This document shows, in pieces, positions 14,239 through 23,579 of a stretch of DNA of 64,000 nucleotides (position 1 is the first letter of the stretch; every line of letters starts with the position of its first letter). The DNA is taken from positions 17,905 to 81,904 of the forward strand of contig CAZVRJ010000006.1 in NCBI GenBank assembly GCA_964629885.1. The letters run 5' to 3'. A program made the translations under genes and the position numbers. The DNA comes from CAYWCV01 sp964629885. GTDB lineage: Bacteria > Bacteroidota > Rhodothermia > Balneolales > CAYWCV01. The notes under the pieces were generated by a model. That model did no database searches. It saw nothing but the letters and a program-made list of their open reading frames with translations, and had not been told where the DNA came from.

Positions 14239-15594
14239 TTATCTGCCGCGGAAAGACGGGTCGCGGCGAATAAATTCCAAGTAAAGCTGATTTTGGCGGC
14301 TTACCATAGGAATCTTGTGTCCACTTATGAACACTTGCTCAACTGTGGTCGAAGGTTCGAACGGATCGCCATCGGCAATGAACAGGTTGGCCATTTTGCC
14401 GGCAGTGATGCTTCCAACCTTGTCTGCAACGCCGAATATTTCGGCTGCATTCAAGGTGATCGCCTTAACGGCTTCTTCTGTACCCATGCCATACGTTGCG
14501 GCGTAGCCAGCATTGTAGATCAGGTTACGTACGTTCTCGGTGTCGCCAGACATTATCGCCACCTTTACGCCGGCTTTTGCAAGCAATCCGGCATTCTGAT
14601 AAGGTCGCTGGTAGTTGTCATAGCCGCGAGTTGGCGTACGGAGCATCGGACCCACAAGCACCGGAACACCAGCTTTTGCGATTTGGTCGGCCACACGCCA
14701 GCCTTCTGCGACAGAAGCAAGAGCAAACTTGAGATGATTGTTCTTCTCGATCCATTTGAGGGCTTCGACAATGTCGCGCTCGTTGTTCACGGTAATAACG
14801 ACCGGAATAGAACCATCTACGACCTCGCGCATGGCGTCCATCTCCTGATCTTTGTCAGGGCGACGCTTCCCGGCTGGGTTGGCCTCATACGCGTCCATCA
14901 TCCTGTCGTAGAACTTAGCACGATCGAAGTAGTCCTGAATTTCGCGCAGGCTCTGTTCAAAAGCTTCACGGATCTGCTCTGGTGTGCGCTGTTGGCCACC
15001 GAAACCGCCACCAAATCCGCCTCCTCCGCCGCCCATCGACGGCCAGCTCATATGCAATGCCGCATTTCCGGCAACGGCCATGCTGTCGGGCGAATAGCCG
15101 TACAGATTGATGAGCGTCGACTTGCCAGAGATCCGGCCTGAAGTTGGCGCAGCAATCACGGTCGTCACCCCGCTAACGCGGGTAACAGGAACGGCAGCTG
15201 CCGTAGGGTTGATGGCAGTGAACGCACGCATCTGCGGGTTGTAATTCCCGACCTCGGCATTATCGACCGTCACAGGCACAGCCGATATCTCGACGAGGCC
15301 CAGATAGGTGAACGAATCGATGAAGCCCGGATAAACCCGCTTGCCGCTTGCGTCAATCACTTCGTACTCGTCCGTGATTTTTGCATTGGTACCCACGAAC
15401 TCAATGTTCTTGCCGTTCACGAGCACAGTGCCCTGACGTATCACGCCATCAGACACCGTATGGATTTCGGCGTTGATGATCGCATACTTGCCAAAAGTAG
15501 CCTTTTCAGGTATTTGGGCAGAAGCATCCGTCGAGGAAATTGCCAATAAGGCTAAGGCTGCAACAGCCCCAAGGGTAGATTTTATTAGTCTCAT
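14239..15594 (-). CDS. amidohydrolase-family protein lacking the HxH metal site
   Basis: About 451 residues with a signal peptide ending in DASAQ. The fold signature of the amidohydrolase superfamily is present: IINAEIHTVSDGVIRQGTVLVNGK at the N-terminus, GKRVYPGFID before the barrel, and VGSITAGKMANLFIADGDPFE near the C-terminus. Right after PGFID, where active members have HxH, it has SFTYLGL, so the first metal site is missing. A Gly-rich loop (SMGGGGGGFGGGFGG) is inserted at about 190-205. The ATG at 15594 is chosen over the TTG at 15606 because a GAGG lies 6 bases upstream. It is the last of three tandem paralogues and may be a structural or regulatory pseudoenzyme. Confidence 0.85.
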   Translation of the reverse strand: MRLIKSTLGAVAALALLAISSTDASAQIPEKATFGKYAIINAEIHTVSDGVIRQGTVLVNGKNIEFVGTNAKITDEYEVIDASGKRVYPGFIDSFTYLGLVEISAVPVTVDNAEVGNYNPQMRAFTAINPTAAAVPVTRVSGVTTVIAAPTSGRISGKSTLINLYGYSPDSMAVAGNAALHMSWPSMGGGGGGFGGGFGGQQRTPEQIREAFEQSLREIQDYFDRAKFYDRMMDAYEANPAGKRRPDKDQEMDAMREVVDGSIPVVITVNNERDIVEALKWIEKNNHLKFALASVAEGWRVADQIAKAGVPVLVGPMLRTPTRGYDNYQRPYQNAGLLAKAGVKVAIMSGDTENVRNLIYNAGYAATYGMGTEEAVKAITLNAAEIFGVADKVGSITAGKMANLFIADGDPFEPSTTVEQVFISGHKIPMVSRQNQLYLEFIRRDPSFRGR

Positions 15595-15602
15595 TCTGAA
15601 CC

Positions 15603-17057
15603 TCAACGTTCTTCAAAATTCAAGTGGAAGTGGCCACGATGCCAGAAGCTGGATGAGAAATCCATGCTGGACTCCTCGAACAGATTCCATACATCCTGCA
15701 TGCACGAGTCGATATGGCGTCCTATAAGCGACTCATTCGCATTCGCAGGATCATATGTGTCGGTCGAACTGATTTGCAGTCGCATATCGTCTGGATCATT
15801 GACGCGGTCGAAATAGACGACACCGTCAACGAACGTCTTCTCGCAGATGGAATAGATGCTCAGTGGGTCGCTAGACCAGATCGCGAAATCAGCGTCTTTG
15901 CCTACTTCCAAACTTCCGGTCATCTTGTCGATGCCCATCTGAATGGCCGGATTGATGGTGATCATCTTGATTGCGTCTTCGCGCGACACATTACCGTACT
16001 TCATCGTCTTTGCGGCCTCGTGATTGAGGTGGCGGATAAGCTCGCCCGAATCCGAGTTGATGCTCACGTTCACACCGTAGCTGTTCATAACGGCCGCATT
16101 GTAGGCGCTTGCATAATACACCTCAAACTTGTACGCCCACCAATCGGAGAATGTCGAGGCATGGGCGCCGTTCTTGGCAAGCTCAGGGGCAACCTTGAAT
16201 CCTTCCAAGATGTGCTGGAAGGTGTAATTCTTGACGCCGTAGTCGTTGAAAACGCGCATGAGCATCAGGATTTCGTCGGCGCGGTACGAATGGCAGTGAA
16301 CCAGTATGTTACCGTCGAGGATGTCGTTGATTACCTCATAACGCAGATTCCGGGCAACCATCGCAGGCTCAGTCTTGCCGCGCGGATTGCGGTTGAACTC
16401 TGTTTTGGCAGCCAAATACGCATCACGATGGCGCTTATGGTCGCGTGCGGCGTCGAAAGTCTCGCGGATCACCTGCTCGACGCCCATACGGGTACGTGGC
16501 TGGATTCCGTTTCCTTGGCCGTGGACACGCGTCGGATTCTCGCCCAGAGCGAACTTGATGGTGCGTGGTGCTCCCTTCATCACAAGTTCCTCGGCTGTGA
16601 GGCCGTAGCGAAGCTTGATGGTCTCACTTTGCCCGCCAATCACGTTTGCGGAGCCGTGCAGCTGATGTATTGCAGTAACGCCACCCGCCAATGCACGGTA
16701 CATTCCGATGTCGTAGGGATTGATCACATCCTCCATCGTGACCTCGGCAGTGACAGGGTTGGAGGACTCGTTCACACCGTTGATTGCCAAGTGAGAGTGG
16801 GCGTCGATAATGCCAGGCATCACAAACTTGCCCGAAGCGTCGATGGTTTGCACACCAGCCGGAGCGCTCAGGTTCTTGCCAATCTGACGTATTTTCCCGT
16901 CGATGACCAGCATGTCGGCATTCTCATGCGTCTCTGAGGTGACAGTGATGATGGTTGCGTTCTTAATGAGCACGCTACCCGTTTTTTGAGCCGTGGCCGT
17001 CTGTACAGACAAAAGCAAGCCAAGGCAGAACATCCAAATCAGTCGTTTCTTAATCAT
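15603..17057 (-). CDS. amidohydrolase (imidazolonepropionase-like), intact metal site, exported
   Basis: A 484-residue protein with a signal peptide (LGLLLSVQTATAQ). The metal-binding HSH is at 87-89 in PGIIDAHSHL. Further conserved ligands appear in NILVHCHSYRADE (barrel strand with His) and VSINSDSGELIRHL (the Asp of the final strand). The C-terminal GSLEVGKDADFAIWSSDPL is typical of the superfamily. Relatives in Bacteroidota are annotated as periplasmic amidohydrolases or imidazolonepropionases of unknown substrate. It overlaps the gene before it by 4 bases (17054-17057), and the next start lies 8 bases after its stop, so all three are probably co-translated. It is the only one of the three likely to be catalytic. 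Confidence 0.9.
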   Translation of the reverse strand: MIKKRLIWMFCLGLLLSVQTATAQKTGSVLIKNATIITVTSETHENADMLVIDGKIRQIGKNLSAPAGVQTIDASGKFVMPGIIDAHSHLAINGVNESSNPVTAEVTMEDVINPYDIGMYRALAGGVTAIHQLHGSANVIGGQSETIKLRYGLTAEELVMKGAPRTIKFALGENPTRVHGQGNGIQPRTRMGVEQVIRETFDAARDHKRHRDAYLAAKTEFNRNPRGKTEPAMVARNLRYEVINDILDGNILVHCHSYRADEILMLMRVFNDYGVKNYTFQHILEGFKVAPELAKNGAHASTFSDWWAYKFEVYYASAYNAAVMNSYGVNVSINSDSGELIRHLNHEAAKTMKYGNVSREDAIKMITINPAIQMGIDKMTGSLEVGKDADFAIWSSDPLSIYSICEKTFVDGVVYFDRVNDPDDMRLQISSTDTYDPANANESLIGRHIDSCMQDVWNLFEESSMDFSSSFWHRGHFHLNFEER

Positions 17058-18433
17058 TGTTGATCTCCTGCCATGTTTGGTCCACGTTGGCCGGCTTGGC
17101 GCTGGGCGTTTCCGGCTGGTGTGGGTTGTACGGGGTAAAATTTTAGATCTCCAGAAGCCACGGAATAGACCATTTTCGACTTACTATCGCCAAACGGTGC
17201 AGTGAAAACGTTGAACCCAGCAATCATGCCTGTTTTGAGGTCACCCAAGAGATTACCATGTCCGATGATCTGAGCCGTGTTGGTGCTGAACACCTTCACA
17301 AGTTGGGCGTCGGTCATTCCGGCCTCACGCAAGTCTTTCATCTTGTTGGCGAGATCGGCGCTACGGATTCCCAATCCTGTAAAGCCTACCTTTACGCCTG
17401 CGTCAAGAAGCGTCTTCATATTGGCAACACTTTCTTTCCAAGCCTCGGCTTGCTTCTCGTTGTGCATCTTATGCTCAGGAGTACGCTTGTCGACCGAGTC
17501 GCGCGAGTTCATGTGCGACGGTTTTGCCGAATAGTTCAAGCTTACGAGAACGGGGATGTTGGCAGCAGCCAGTTCTGACGCCATTTTGCCGGCACTGCGG
17601 CCTGAAACAAGCACCATGTTGAAATTGGTCTCCCCTTTTAGCTTCATTACACGACGAATGTCGACGGGGTCGTCTGCCGTGAAAAACAGCGGCTGCTTGC
17701 CGTCCATTACCGGCCAGAGCGCCTCAAGAACCGCATCTTTTTCGGGTGCCTGGTAGGCGGTCGTGTTGGCGTTAAACAAACGTGTGTTTACACGCAATGC
17801 TTCGGCGTCGAACATGAGCTGACGGAACCGTGCCATCACCCCCATTGCGGTGCCTGGGTACACACCGGGAGCACCCTGGATCGCGGCTCTTACACCAATG
17901 CCAGGCAATAGCAACTTGGCGGCATCGTTCTGCTCGGATCCGCTGATGGTCATCAGGTCAACCTGTCCGGCCAGCATGAGTCCCCTTGGGGCCACAGCTG
18001 CTGCGGTGAAGCCCTGGCGGCGCCAATCGGTGAAATCGCGTGTGTTTTCAACGACCATAGTGTGGGGCTGACGCTCAGGCTGGATGCCGGCGCGCTCATA
18101 GGTCGGTTGTCCGGGGTTGGGAACCGTAGTGCGCTCACGCGACAGCTCCGGCATGCCCCACTCTGCCAGCCCGTCAACCCAACCTGGGTACACGTGCAGG
18201 CTGTCGCCCCCGTCGATCACTTTGGCGTCGTATGGCACGGTAACTCCACTGCCTGCCGCCTCGATCGATCCATTTCTCCACACAATGGTGGCCTTCGGCA
18301 CCGTCGTGCCATCTGCATAGTGTAGGGTCACGTTGGTGAATGCCTGAGATGGAACGGCCTGGCCGTTGGCCCATCCCGACAATCCCAACACGACCAGCGC
18401 CGGTAACGCCCAGCGCGAGCGAGAGATCTTCAT
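17054..18433 (-). CDS. amidohydrolase-family protein, degenerate metal site
   Basis: About 459 residues starting at the ATG at 18433, which begins a clean signal peptide (ALPALVVLGLSGWANGQ). A longer reading from 18499 adds 22 residues that spoil it. The barrel entry reads VYPGWVDGLAEWGMPE, so the HxH of active amidohydrolases is absent. The final-strand Asp is also not evident (VGFTGLGIRSADLANK). Superfamily features remain: the N-terminal beta-sandwich with ATIVWRNGSIEAAG and the C-terminal LGDLKTGMIAGFNVFTAPFGD. The C-terminal tail is rich in Gln, Arg and Gly. It is first of the three tandem genes and lies about 100 bases after the acyl-CoA carboxylase gene. Partnership with the intact paralogue is inferred. 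Confidence 0.85.
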   Translation of the reverse strand: MKISRSRWALPALVVLGLSGWANGQAVPSQAFTNVTLHYADGTTVPKATIVWRNGSIEAAGSGVTVPYDAKVIDGGDSLHVYPGWVDGLAEWGMPELSRERTTVPNPGQPTYERAGIQPERQPHTMVVENTRDFTDWRRQGFTAAAVAPRGLMLAGQVDLMTISGSEQNDAAKLLLPGIGVRAAIQGAPGVYPGTAMGVMARFRQLMFDAEALRVNTRLFNANTTAYQAPEKDAVLEALWPVMDGKQPLFFTADDPVDIRRVMKLKGETNFNMVLVSGRSAGKMASELAAANIPVLVSLNYSAKPSHMNSRDSVDKRTPEHKMHNEKQAEAWKESVANMKTLLDAGVKVGFTGLGIRSADLANKMKDLREAGMTDAQLVKVFSTNTAQIIGHGNLLGDLKTGMIAGFNVFTAPFGDSKSKMVYSVASGDLKFYPVQPTPAGNAQRQAGQRGPNMAGDQQ

Positions 18434-18535
18434 ACGTTGAATGTTGAGTCTTGGGTTTAAATACAGCCGAAATAAACGATGGGATTCACTTAAAACCAAC
18501 GCCTAATTTGTAAAAGAAATTAAACCCTTCTCAAT

Positions 18536-20152
18536 TTACACCTGAATAACGCCATTTTTAAAATCCGGAATTGAACCTGACGTATCACAGGCCGACAATG
18601 ACGCCGACAGCACCTTGCGAGTCTCATCTGGATTCACAATGGCATCAACCCAAAGTCGCGCGGCTGCATACCGAACATCTGTCTGGGCTTCGTAGCGTTT
18701 TCGGATTGTGTCGAGAAAATCCTTTTCCTCTGATTCTGATAGTTTGATCCCTTTTTTCTCCAGCGAAGATTTCTCGATCTGATAGAGGGTCGAAGCCGCC
18801 TGCTGTCCTCCCATCACGGCAATGTGAGCTGTAGGCCATGCGTATATGAATCTTGGATCGTAAGCCTTTCCGCACATGGCGTAATTGCCGGCACCGTAGC
18901 TGTTGCCAACGATCAGCGTGATCTTAGGAACCGTGCTGTTGGCAACCGCATTCACCATTTTGGCTCCATCTTTGATGATTCCGCCCTGCTCACTGCGTTT
19001 TCCAACCATAAATCCGGACACATCCTGAACGAAAAGAAGAGGTATTTTCTTTTGGTTGCAGTTCAGGATGAATCGTGTAGCCTTGTCGGCGCTGTCGCTG
19101 TAAATCACCCCACCAATCTGCATCTCTCCCGACTTGGTTTTTACGACCATTCGCTGGTTAGCAACGATGCCAACACTCCACCCATCGATACGAGCATAGC
19201 CAGTGATAATGGTTTGCCCATAGCCTTTTTTAAACTCGGTAAATGAACCGGCATCGATCACACTGTCGAGCACCTTCATCATGTCGTACGGCTTGGCACG
19301 ATCTGCAGGAAACGCCTCCACAAGAGTATCGTGGCTACCCGAAGGATCCACTGACTCCACCCTATTCAAACCTGTTCGCTCAAGTGGACCAAACTTAGAC
19401 ACGATATCTCTGATGGTGGCCAAACATGTCGGGTCGTCGGGCATTCGGTAATCGGTTACACCACTGATCTCGGTATGAGTAATCGATCCACCAAGTGTTT
19501 CATTATCGACTTGCTCGCCAATCGCAGCTTTGACCAAGTAGCTACCCGCCAAAAATACCGACCCCGTACCGTCCACAATCAATGACTCATCGCTCATGAT
19601 AGGCAGATATGCCCCGCCGGCCACACAGCTACCCATGATGGCCGCAATTTGGGGGATACCCATAGCGCTGATTTTGGCGTTGTTCCTGAAGATTCTCCCA
19701 AAGTGCTCTTTGTCGGGAAATATTTCGTCCTGCATGGGGAGGTAAACCCCCGCTGAGTCGACCAAGTAGATCAACGGTAGACGATTCTCCATTGCGATTT
19801 CTTGTGCTCTCAGATTCTTTTTTGCGGTTATCGGGAACCAAGCACCGGCCTTCACAGTGGCATCGTTTGCCACGATCATGCACTGTCTGCCGTGGATGCT
19901 TCCAATTCCTGTAACCACTCCACCCGATGGACATCCGCCAACGTCTTCGTACATGCCTTCGCCGACCCAAAGGCCAATTTCGAGAAAGTCGGTCTCAGGG
20001 TCGCACAATGCCTCCACTCGCTCGCGGGCTGTCATTTTGCCTTTTTTGTGTTCCGACTCAATCCTACTCTTGCCGCCGCCAAGGCGAATTATCTTTTCTC
20101 TCTCGGCAAATTCATGCACAAGTTTTTCGATGTGCGCTCTGTTTGATGACAT
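18536..20152 (-). CDS. acyl-CoA carboxylase carboxyltransferase (beta) subunit
   Basis: A 538-residue biotin-dependent carboxyltransferase of the MccB/PccB/AtuC type, which moves carboxyl from biotin to an acyl-CoA. The two crotonase-like halves are visible: N-terminal GGGKSRIESEHKKGKMTARERVEAL, LVDSAGVYLPMQDEIFPDKEHFGRIF and MGSCVAGGAYLPIMSDE; C-terminal IPLLFVQDVSGFMVGKRSE, VGNSYGAGNYAMCGKAYDPR and MGGQQAAS. The LPMQDEIFPD...HFGRIF segment resembles methylcrotonyl-CoA and geranyl-CoA carboxylases more than propionyl-CoA carboxylase. The biotin-carrying alpha subunit is not in the window. The ATG at 20152 is used; the gene is divergent from the GWxTD gene. Confidence 0.9.
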   Translation of the reverse strand: MSSNRAHIEKLVHEFAEREKIIRLGGGKSRIESEHKKGKMTARERVEALCDPETDFLEIGLWVGEGMYEDVGGCPSGGVVTGIGSIHGRQCMIVANDATVKAGAWFPITAKKNLRAQEIAMENRLPLIYLVDSAGVYLPMQDEIFPDKEHFGRIFRNNAKISAMGIPQIAAIMGSCVAGGAYLPIMSDESLIVDGTGSVFLAGSYLVKAAIGEQVDNETLGGSITHTEISGVTDYRMPDDPTCLATIRDIVSKFGPLERTGLNRVESVDPSGSHDTLVEAFPADRAKPYDMMKVLDSVIDAGSFTEFKKGYGQTIITGYARIDGWSVGIVANQRMVVKTKSGEMQIGGVIYSDSADKATRFILNCNQKKIPLLFVQDVSGFMVGKRSEQGGIIKDGAKMVNAVANSTVPKITLIVGNSYGAGNYAMCGKAYDPRFIYAWPTAHIAVMGGQQAASTLYQIEKSSLEKKGIKLSESEEKDFLDTIRKRYEAQTDVRYAAARLWVDAIVNPDETRKVLSASLSACDTSGSIPDFKNGVIQV

Positions 20153-20331
20153 TCTGGTAGCGTTTTTCCGTATCGTTTCAAAGGTTTAAAGGTACAAAAT
20201 TGCCACGCAAGGTAACAAACACTATCATGGAACCAGCGTCCGAAATCCATCGTTCTCCAATATTCACGGCAGACTATCGTTGATAGATCATCTGCTTATA
20301 TTGAGCACAACCAAAGCGTACAAATTGCCAT

Positions 20332-21783
20332 ATGATACGACCAACAGCGTCCATTCTCGCACTTATTTCAGTTTTCTTTGTAGTGGATATTGCATACGCT
20401 CAACGCAATGCAACCACCTACCAGACCTTACTTTCGAGGACACGCCAGGCCAACACGTACATCGATGTGAACGCCGCACCCTTACAAGGACGTCCAGATT
20501 CATCGTTGGTGCGCACAAATTTCAGGTTGGAGTACGATTATTTGAATTTTACCCGTAGTGCTGCCGAAAGCGACCCAGATGCCGAGTTTGGCACTGAGGT
20601 AACCATCTTTGTGGACGTCTACAAAGCAGGCGCAAATATCAGCGACAGAACAGAACAACCCGACATGGCAATGATGCGCAGTGGAATGCCACAACGCCGT
20701 CCGAATCCAAATTCAAACCCAGCCCCGGGTTCAGGCGCTATACCGCTGGCAACTGATGCTTGGAGAGGAATGGCTAAGGCCGCTAACTATGCCCAGACCA
20801 TTTCCAACCGCCATTATTTGGAGGGCTTCATCGACATTGGCTTACCTGCGGGCGATTATGTATTTGCAGTGAGCATGCGCGAGGAGGGGCAATCACGAAT
20901 TAGACCGATCGGCCGAGCTCGGTACAGAGTGCACAACTTTGCTAGCTTGGAAGCTCGTCTGCCAATTTATGTCATCAAGCCCGTTTCCGATAACAAAACA
21001 AATGCGTTCGAATTACTCGGATACGGAACCCAAATTCCTTACGGAATTGATTTCGACGTCTTGATTCCTATCTCGGGAAGTGCAGACCCCAACACCTTGA
21101 CGCTCTTCGTCAAGGCTCTCGAATTCGGTCGCAGGGATACATCGGTAACACAGACTTTGGCCACCATCGAGACTGAGCCTGAAATGGTCGTGACTGGCAA
21201 TATCCAGTTCGGGTCGGGATACGTATTCGATTTAGAATCTAACAATCAAAAATGGCTTCGCGTGCCTGTATTGGGGAGCCGTTTCCCAAATGCCCCAATA
21301 CGTATTGAGCTGATCGCAAATGGTAGCACAACTCCGTTGGCACAACGTATGCTCCAATCGAAGTGGGTAGACATCCCAACCAGCTTGTTGAATGTCTCTG
21401 TAGCGGTAGATATGATGGAGAGCATTCTAGACAAAGATGAATTTCGCAGAGTACGACGACTCAATAACAACGAGAAGGAAGCCTACTTCAAAGATTATTG
21501 GAATCCAAAGGACCCAACCCCCGGTACAGAGTTTAATGAATTGATGGTTGAATACTACCGTAGAGTCGATATAGCATACGAACGTTTCACCTCGGCGACC
21601 ACACCGGGATTTGCATCCGATCAGGGAAAAACATTTATATTGATGGGTGAGCCAGATAGGATTACGAGACGCTTTCCACCTGACCAGCCAGCACTTGAGA
21701 TATGGGAGTATGGCGATAGGCAAATCATGTTTCAAGCCACTTCGGGCTTTGGCGATTTCAAACTGGTAAGCTCATCCAACTAA
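20332..21783 (+). CDS. GWxTD domain-containing secreted protein
   Basis: A 483-residue protein with a signal peptide (LISVFFVVDIAYAQ). Residues about 390-480 form the GWxTD domain: YWNPKDPTPGTEFNELMVEYYRRVDIAYERF, then GFASDQGKTFILMGEPDRI and WEYGDRQIMFQ. The name-giving motif is altered here to GFASD. The rest is beta-rich and contains a low-complexity Pro/Asn segment (RRPNPNSNPAPGSG). The family occurs mostly in FCB-group bacteria and has no assigned function. It begins a plus-strand run with pdxA, a methyltransferase gene, an FtsE-like gene and queG; only 5 bases separate it from pdxA. The product is expected outside the cytoplasm. Confidence 0.85.
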   Translation: MIRPTASILALISVFFVVDIAYAQRNATTYQTLLSRTRQANTYIDVNAAPLQGRPDSSLVRTNFRLEYDYLNFTRSAAESDPDAEFGTEVTIFVDVYKAGANISDRTEQPDMAMMRSGMPQRRPNPNSNPAPGSGAIPLATDAWRGMAKAANYAQTISNRHYLEGFIDIGLPAGDYVFAVSMREEGQSRIRPIGRARYRVHNFASLEARLPIYVIKPVSDNKTNAFELLGYGTQIPYGIDFDVLIPISGSADPNTLTLFVKALEFGRRDTSVTQTLATIETEPEMVVTGNIQFGSGYVFDLESNNQKWLRVPVLGSRFPNAPIRIELIANGSTTPLAQRMLQSKWVDIPTSLLNVSVAVDMMESILDKDEFRRVRRLNNNEKEAYFKDYWNPKDPTPGTEFNELMVEYYRRVDIAYERFTSATTPGFASDQGKTFILMGEPDRITRRFPPDQPALEIWEYGDRQIMFQATSGFGDFKLVSSSN

Positions 21784-21788
21784 CATAA

Positions 21789-22769
21789 ATGAAACCAATC
21801 GCACTGAGTATCGGCGATGTGAATGGGATTGGCCCTGAGGTGTTGCTGAAAACAGTTTATGAGCTTGGCTCTGATTTTAAATTTATCATAACAGGCCCAT
21901 ACGAAGCAATTGATTGGTGGAATCAGTCGCTCGATCTGCAACTTCCCATATACAAAATGGTCGACCCATCCGATCTGCGCCCTATCGGTGTAGGCATTTG
22001 GTCGAGCACCGAGCTGCCGGCTTACTTGCCAGAGCCGGGCTTCATTCGCAAGGAGGCTGGCGCCATAGCGATGCAAGCCATTGAGGACGCAGTTACGCTT
22101 TGTCTCAACGGCATTGTTCCAGCAATGGTTACCGCACCCATCAATAAAGAATCGTTCGCCCTTGCAGGTGCGCGTCATCCGGGGCACACCGAATTATTAG
22201 CGGAATTGTGCGGCTTATCTGAAAGTGACGTGGTGATGATGCTCACCGACGAATCACTGAGAGTTGCTTTGACAACCATCCATGTGCCATTGTCTGAGGT
22301 ACCCTCGCTGATTACGAAAGACAAGGTTTTCGGAACCATCGAAAAGGTGAATCGCTATATGATTCAGCTATACAAAATTGAAAATCCTCGGATCCATGTT
22401 CTTGGGCTCAACCCACACGCTGGCGATAACGGGGTTTTAGGTGATGAGGAGCAATTAATCATCAGCCCAGCCATTTTTGACGCCAAAGAGGCCGGCATTG
22501 ATGTTTGGGGACCCTTTTCGGCAGATGCCTATTTCGGGGCCCGACGCTGGGAAAACTGCGATGTTGTGATAGCGATGTACCATGATCAAGGTTTGATTCC
22601 AATAAAAATGCTCTCGTTCGATAAAGGAGTGAATATCACGCTGGGATTACCATTTGTGCGCACATCACCCGATCACGGCACGGCATTTGACATCGCATGC
22701 GAAAATAATGCAAGCCCAGCTTCATTTATACATGCAGTTTCTTTGGCGAATCGTCTTACTTCTCGTTAA
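21789..22769 (+). CDS. pdxA: 4-hydroxythreonine-4-phosphate dehydrogenase
   Basis: A 326-residue NAD-dependent enzyme that oxidises 4-phosphohydroxy-L-threonine in DXP-dependent pyridoxal phosphate synthesis. Conserved blocks: IALSIGDVNGIGPEV at the start, VTAPINKESFALAG, the metal-binding HPGHTELLAE (about 137-146), LGLNPHAGDNGVLGDEE, FSADAYF, MYHDQGLIPIKMLSF and VNITLGLPFVRTSPDHGTAFD. Length and motifs are complete. The start is ATG at 21789, 5 bases after the GWxTD gene. No other pdx gene is in the window. Confidence 0.95.
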   Translation: MKPIALSIGDVNGIGPEVLLKTVYELGSDFKFIITGPYEAIDWWNQSLDLQLPIYKMVDPSDLRPIGVGIWSSTELPAYLPEPGFIRKEAGAIAMQAIEDAVTLCLNGIVPAMVTAPINKESFALAGARHPGHTELLAELCGLSESDVVMMLTDESLRVALTTIHVPLSEVPSLITKDKVFGTIEKVNRYMIQLYKIENPRIHVLGLNPHAGDNGVLGDEEQLIISPAIFDAKEAGIDVWGPFSADAYFGARRWENCDVVIAMYHDQGLIPIKMLSFDKGVNITLGLPFVRTSPDHGTAFDIACENNASPASFIHAVSLANRLTSR

Positions 22770-22808
22770 ATTCAGCACATCAACTGAATCGGCACTGACA
22801 AACCTGCA

Positions 22809-23579
22809 ATGAGCCCCGACTCCAAAGACCGCACATCTTACTCCATTCTGGCCGCGATATACGATACCGTCATGCGCGATATCGACTACGAAATGTGGTC
22901 CGATTTTATTGATGAGATCATCCAGACCCATCATTCAGAGGCATACGACATCTTGGAGCTAGCCTGTGGCACCGGCTCCCTCGCACTTGCTCTCGATGAG
23001 CTGGATTGCTACTCCATACTGGCAACCGACGGATCCGACGATATGCTCGAAGTTGCGAGGCAAAAAACAGCGCTTGGATCGAACGATCTCCGCTGGCAAC
23101 AGGTCGACTTTTTTGATATCAATTTAGATCAAGATTTTGATGTTGCGTTGATGCTGTACGACAGTATCAACTACGCTCTTAATCCCGACGATGTGCTAAA
23201 GGCCATCAATGAGGTACACAAGGTGCTGCGCGACGACGGCATCTTCATTTTCGACTTCACAACCCCTGGCAATTCAGTGAAACACGCCGAAGAATTGAAT
23301 GATGAGGGGTCTACCGACAATTTCCGATTCGTTCGATTGAGCAGATATCTGCCCAGCGAGCGCATGCATTACAACGAATTTGAAATTGAGAAACTGGCCG
23401 ACGACAAAATACACATAGAACGTAGATACCGCGAAGTTCACAAACAGCGGGTCTATACACTCCAAGAGATGAGGGACATCATCGCAAAATCACCTTTCGA
23501 GATCGTGGCCGCGTACGACGCCTTTGAGCTCGATCCAGCCGACGAAAACAGCGACCGCATAACCATGGTGCTGCGATGA
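22809..23579 (+). CDS. class I SAM-dependent methyltransferase
   Basis: A 256-residue Rossmann-fold methyltransferase. SAM-binding motif I is ILELACGTGSLALAL (about 47-61), followed by the acidic strand end ILATDGSDDMLEVAR and a motif II/III region with FDVALMLYDSINYAL and KVLRDDGIFIFDFTTP. The C-terminal half (RYREVHKQRVYTLQEMRDII) matches many small-molecule methyltransferases of this type. The acceptor cannot be told from sequence. It begins 39 bases after pdxA and overlaps the following FtsE-like gene by 4 bases. Confidence 0.85.
   Translation: MSPDSKDRTSYSILAAIYDTVMRDIDYEMWSDFIDEIIQTHHSEAYDILELACGTGSLALALDELDCYSILATDGSDDMLEVARQKTALGSNDLRWQQVDFFDINLDQDFDVALMLYDSINYALNPDDVLKAINEVHKVLRDDGIFIFDFTTPGNSVKHAEELNDEGSTDNFRFVRLSRYLPSERMHYNEFEIEKLADDKIHIERRYREVHKQRVYTLQEMRDIIAKSPFEIVAAYDAFELDPADENSDRITMVLR

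Noticed and set aside
14293..15141. 282-codon plus-strand open frame opposite the last amidohydrolase-family gene
   Set aside because: Same reason: antisense shadow in the GC-richer region with no recognisable protein motif.
15714..16937. 407-codon plus-strand open frame opposite the amidohydrolase
   Set aside because: It mirrors a gene with a clear HSH site and signal peptide; its own translation shows no domain and it has no independent context.
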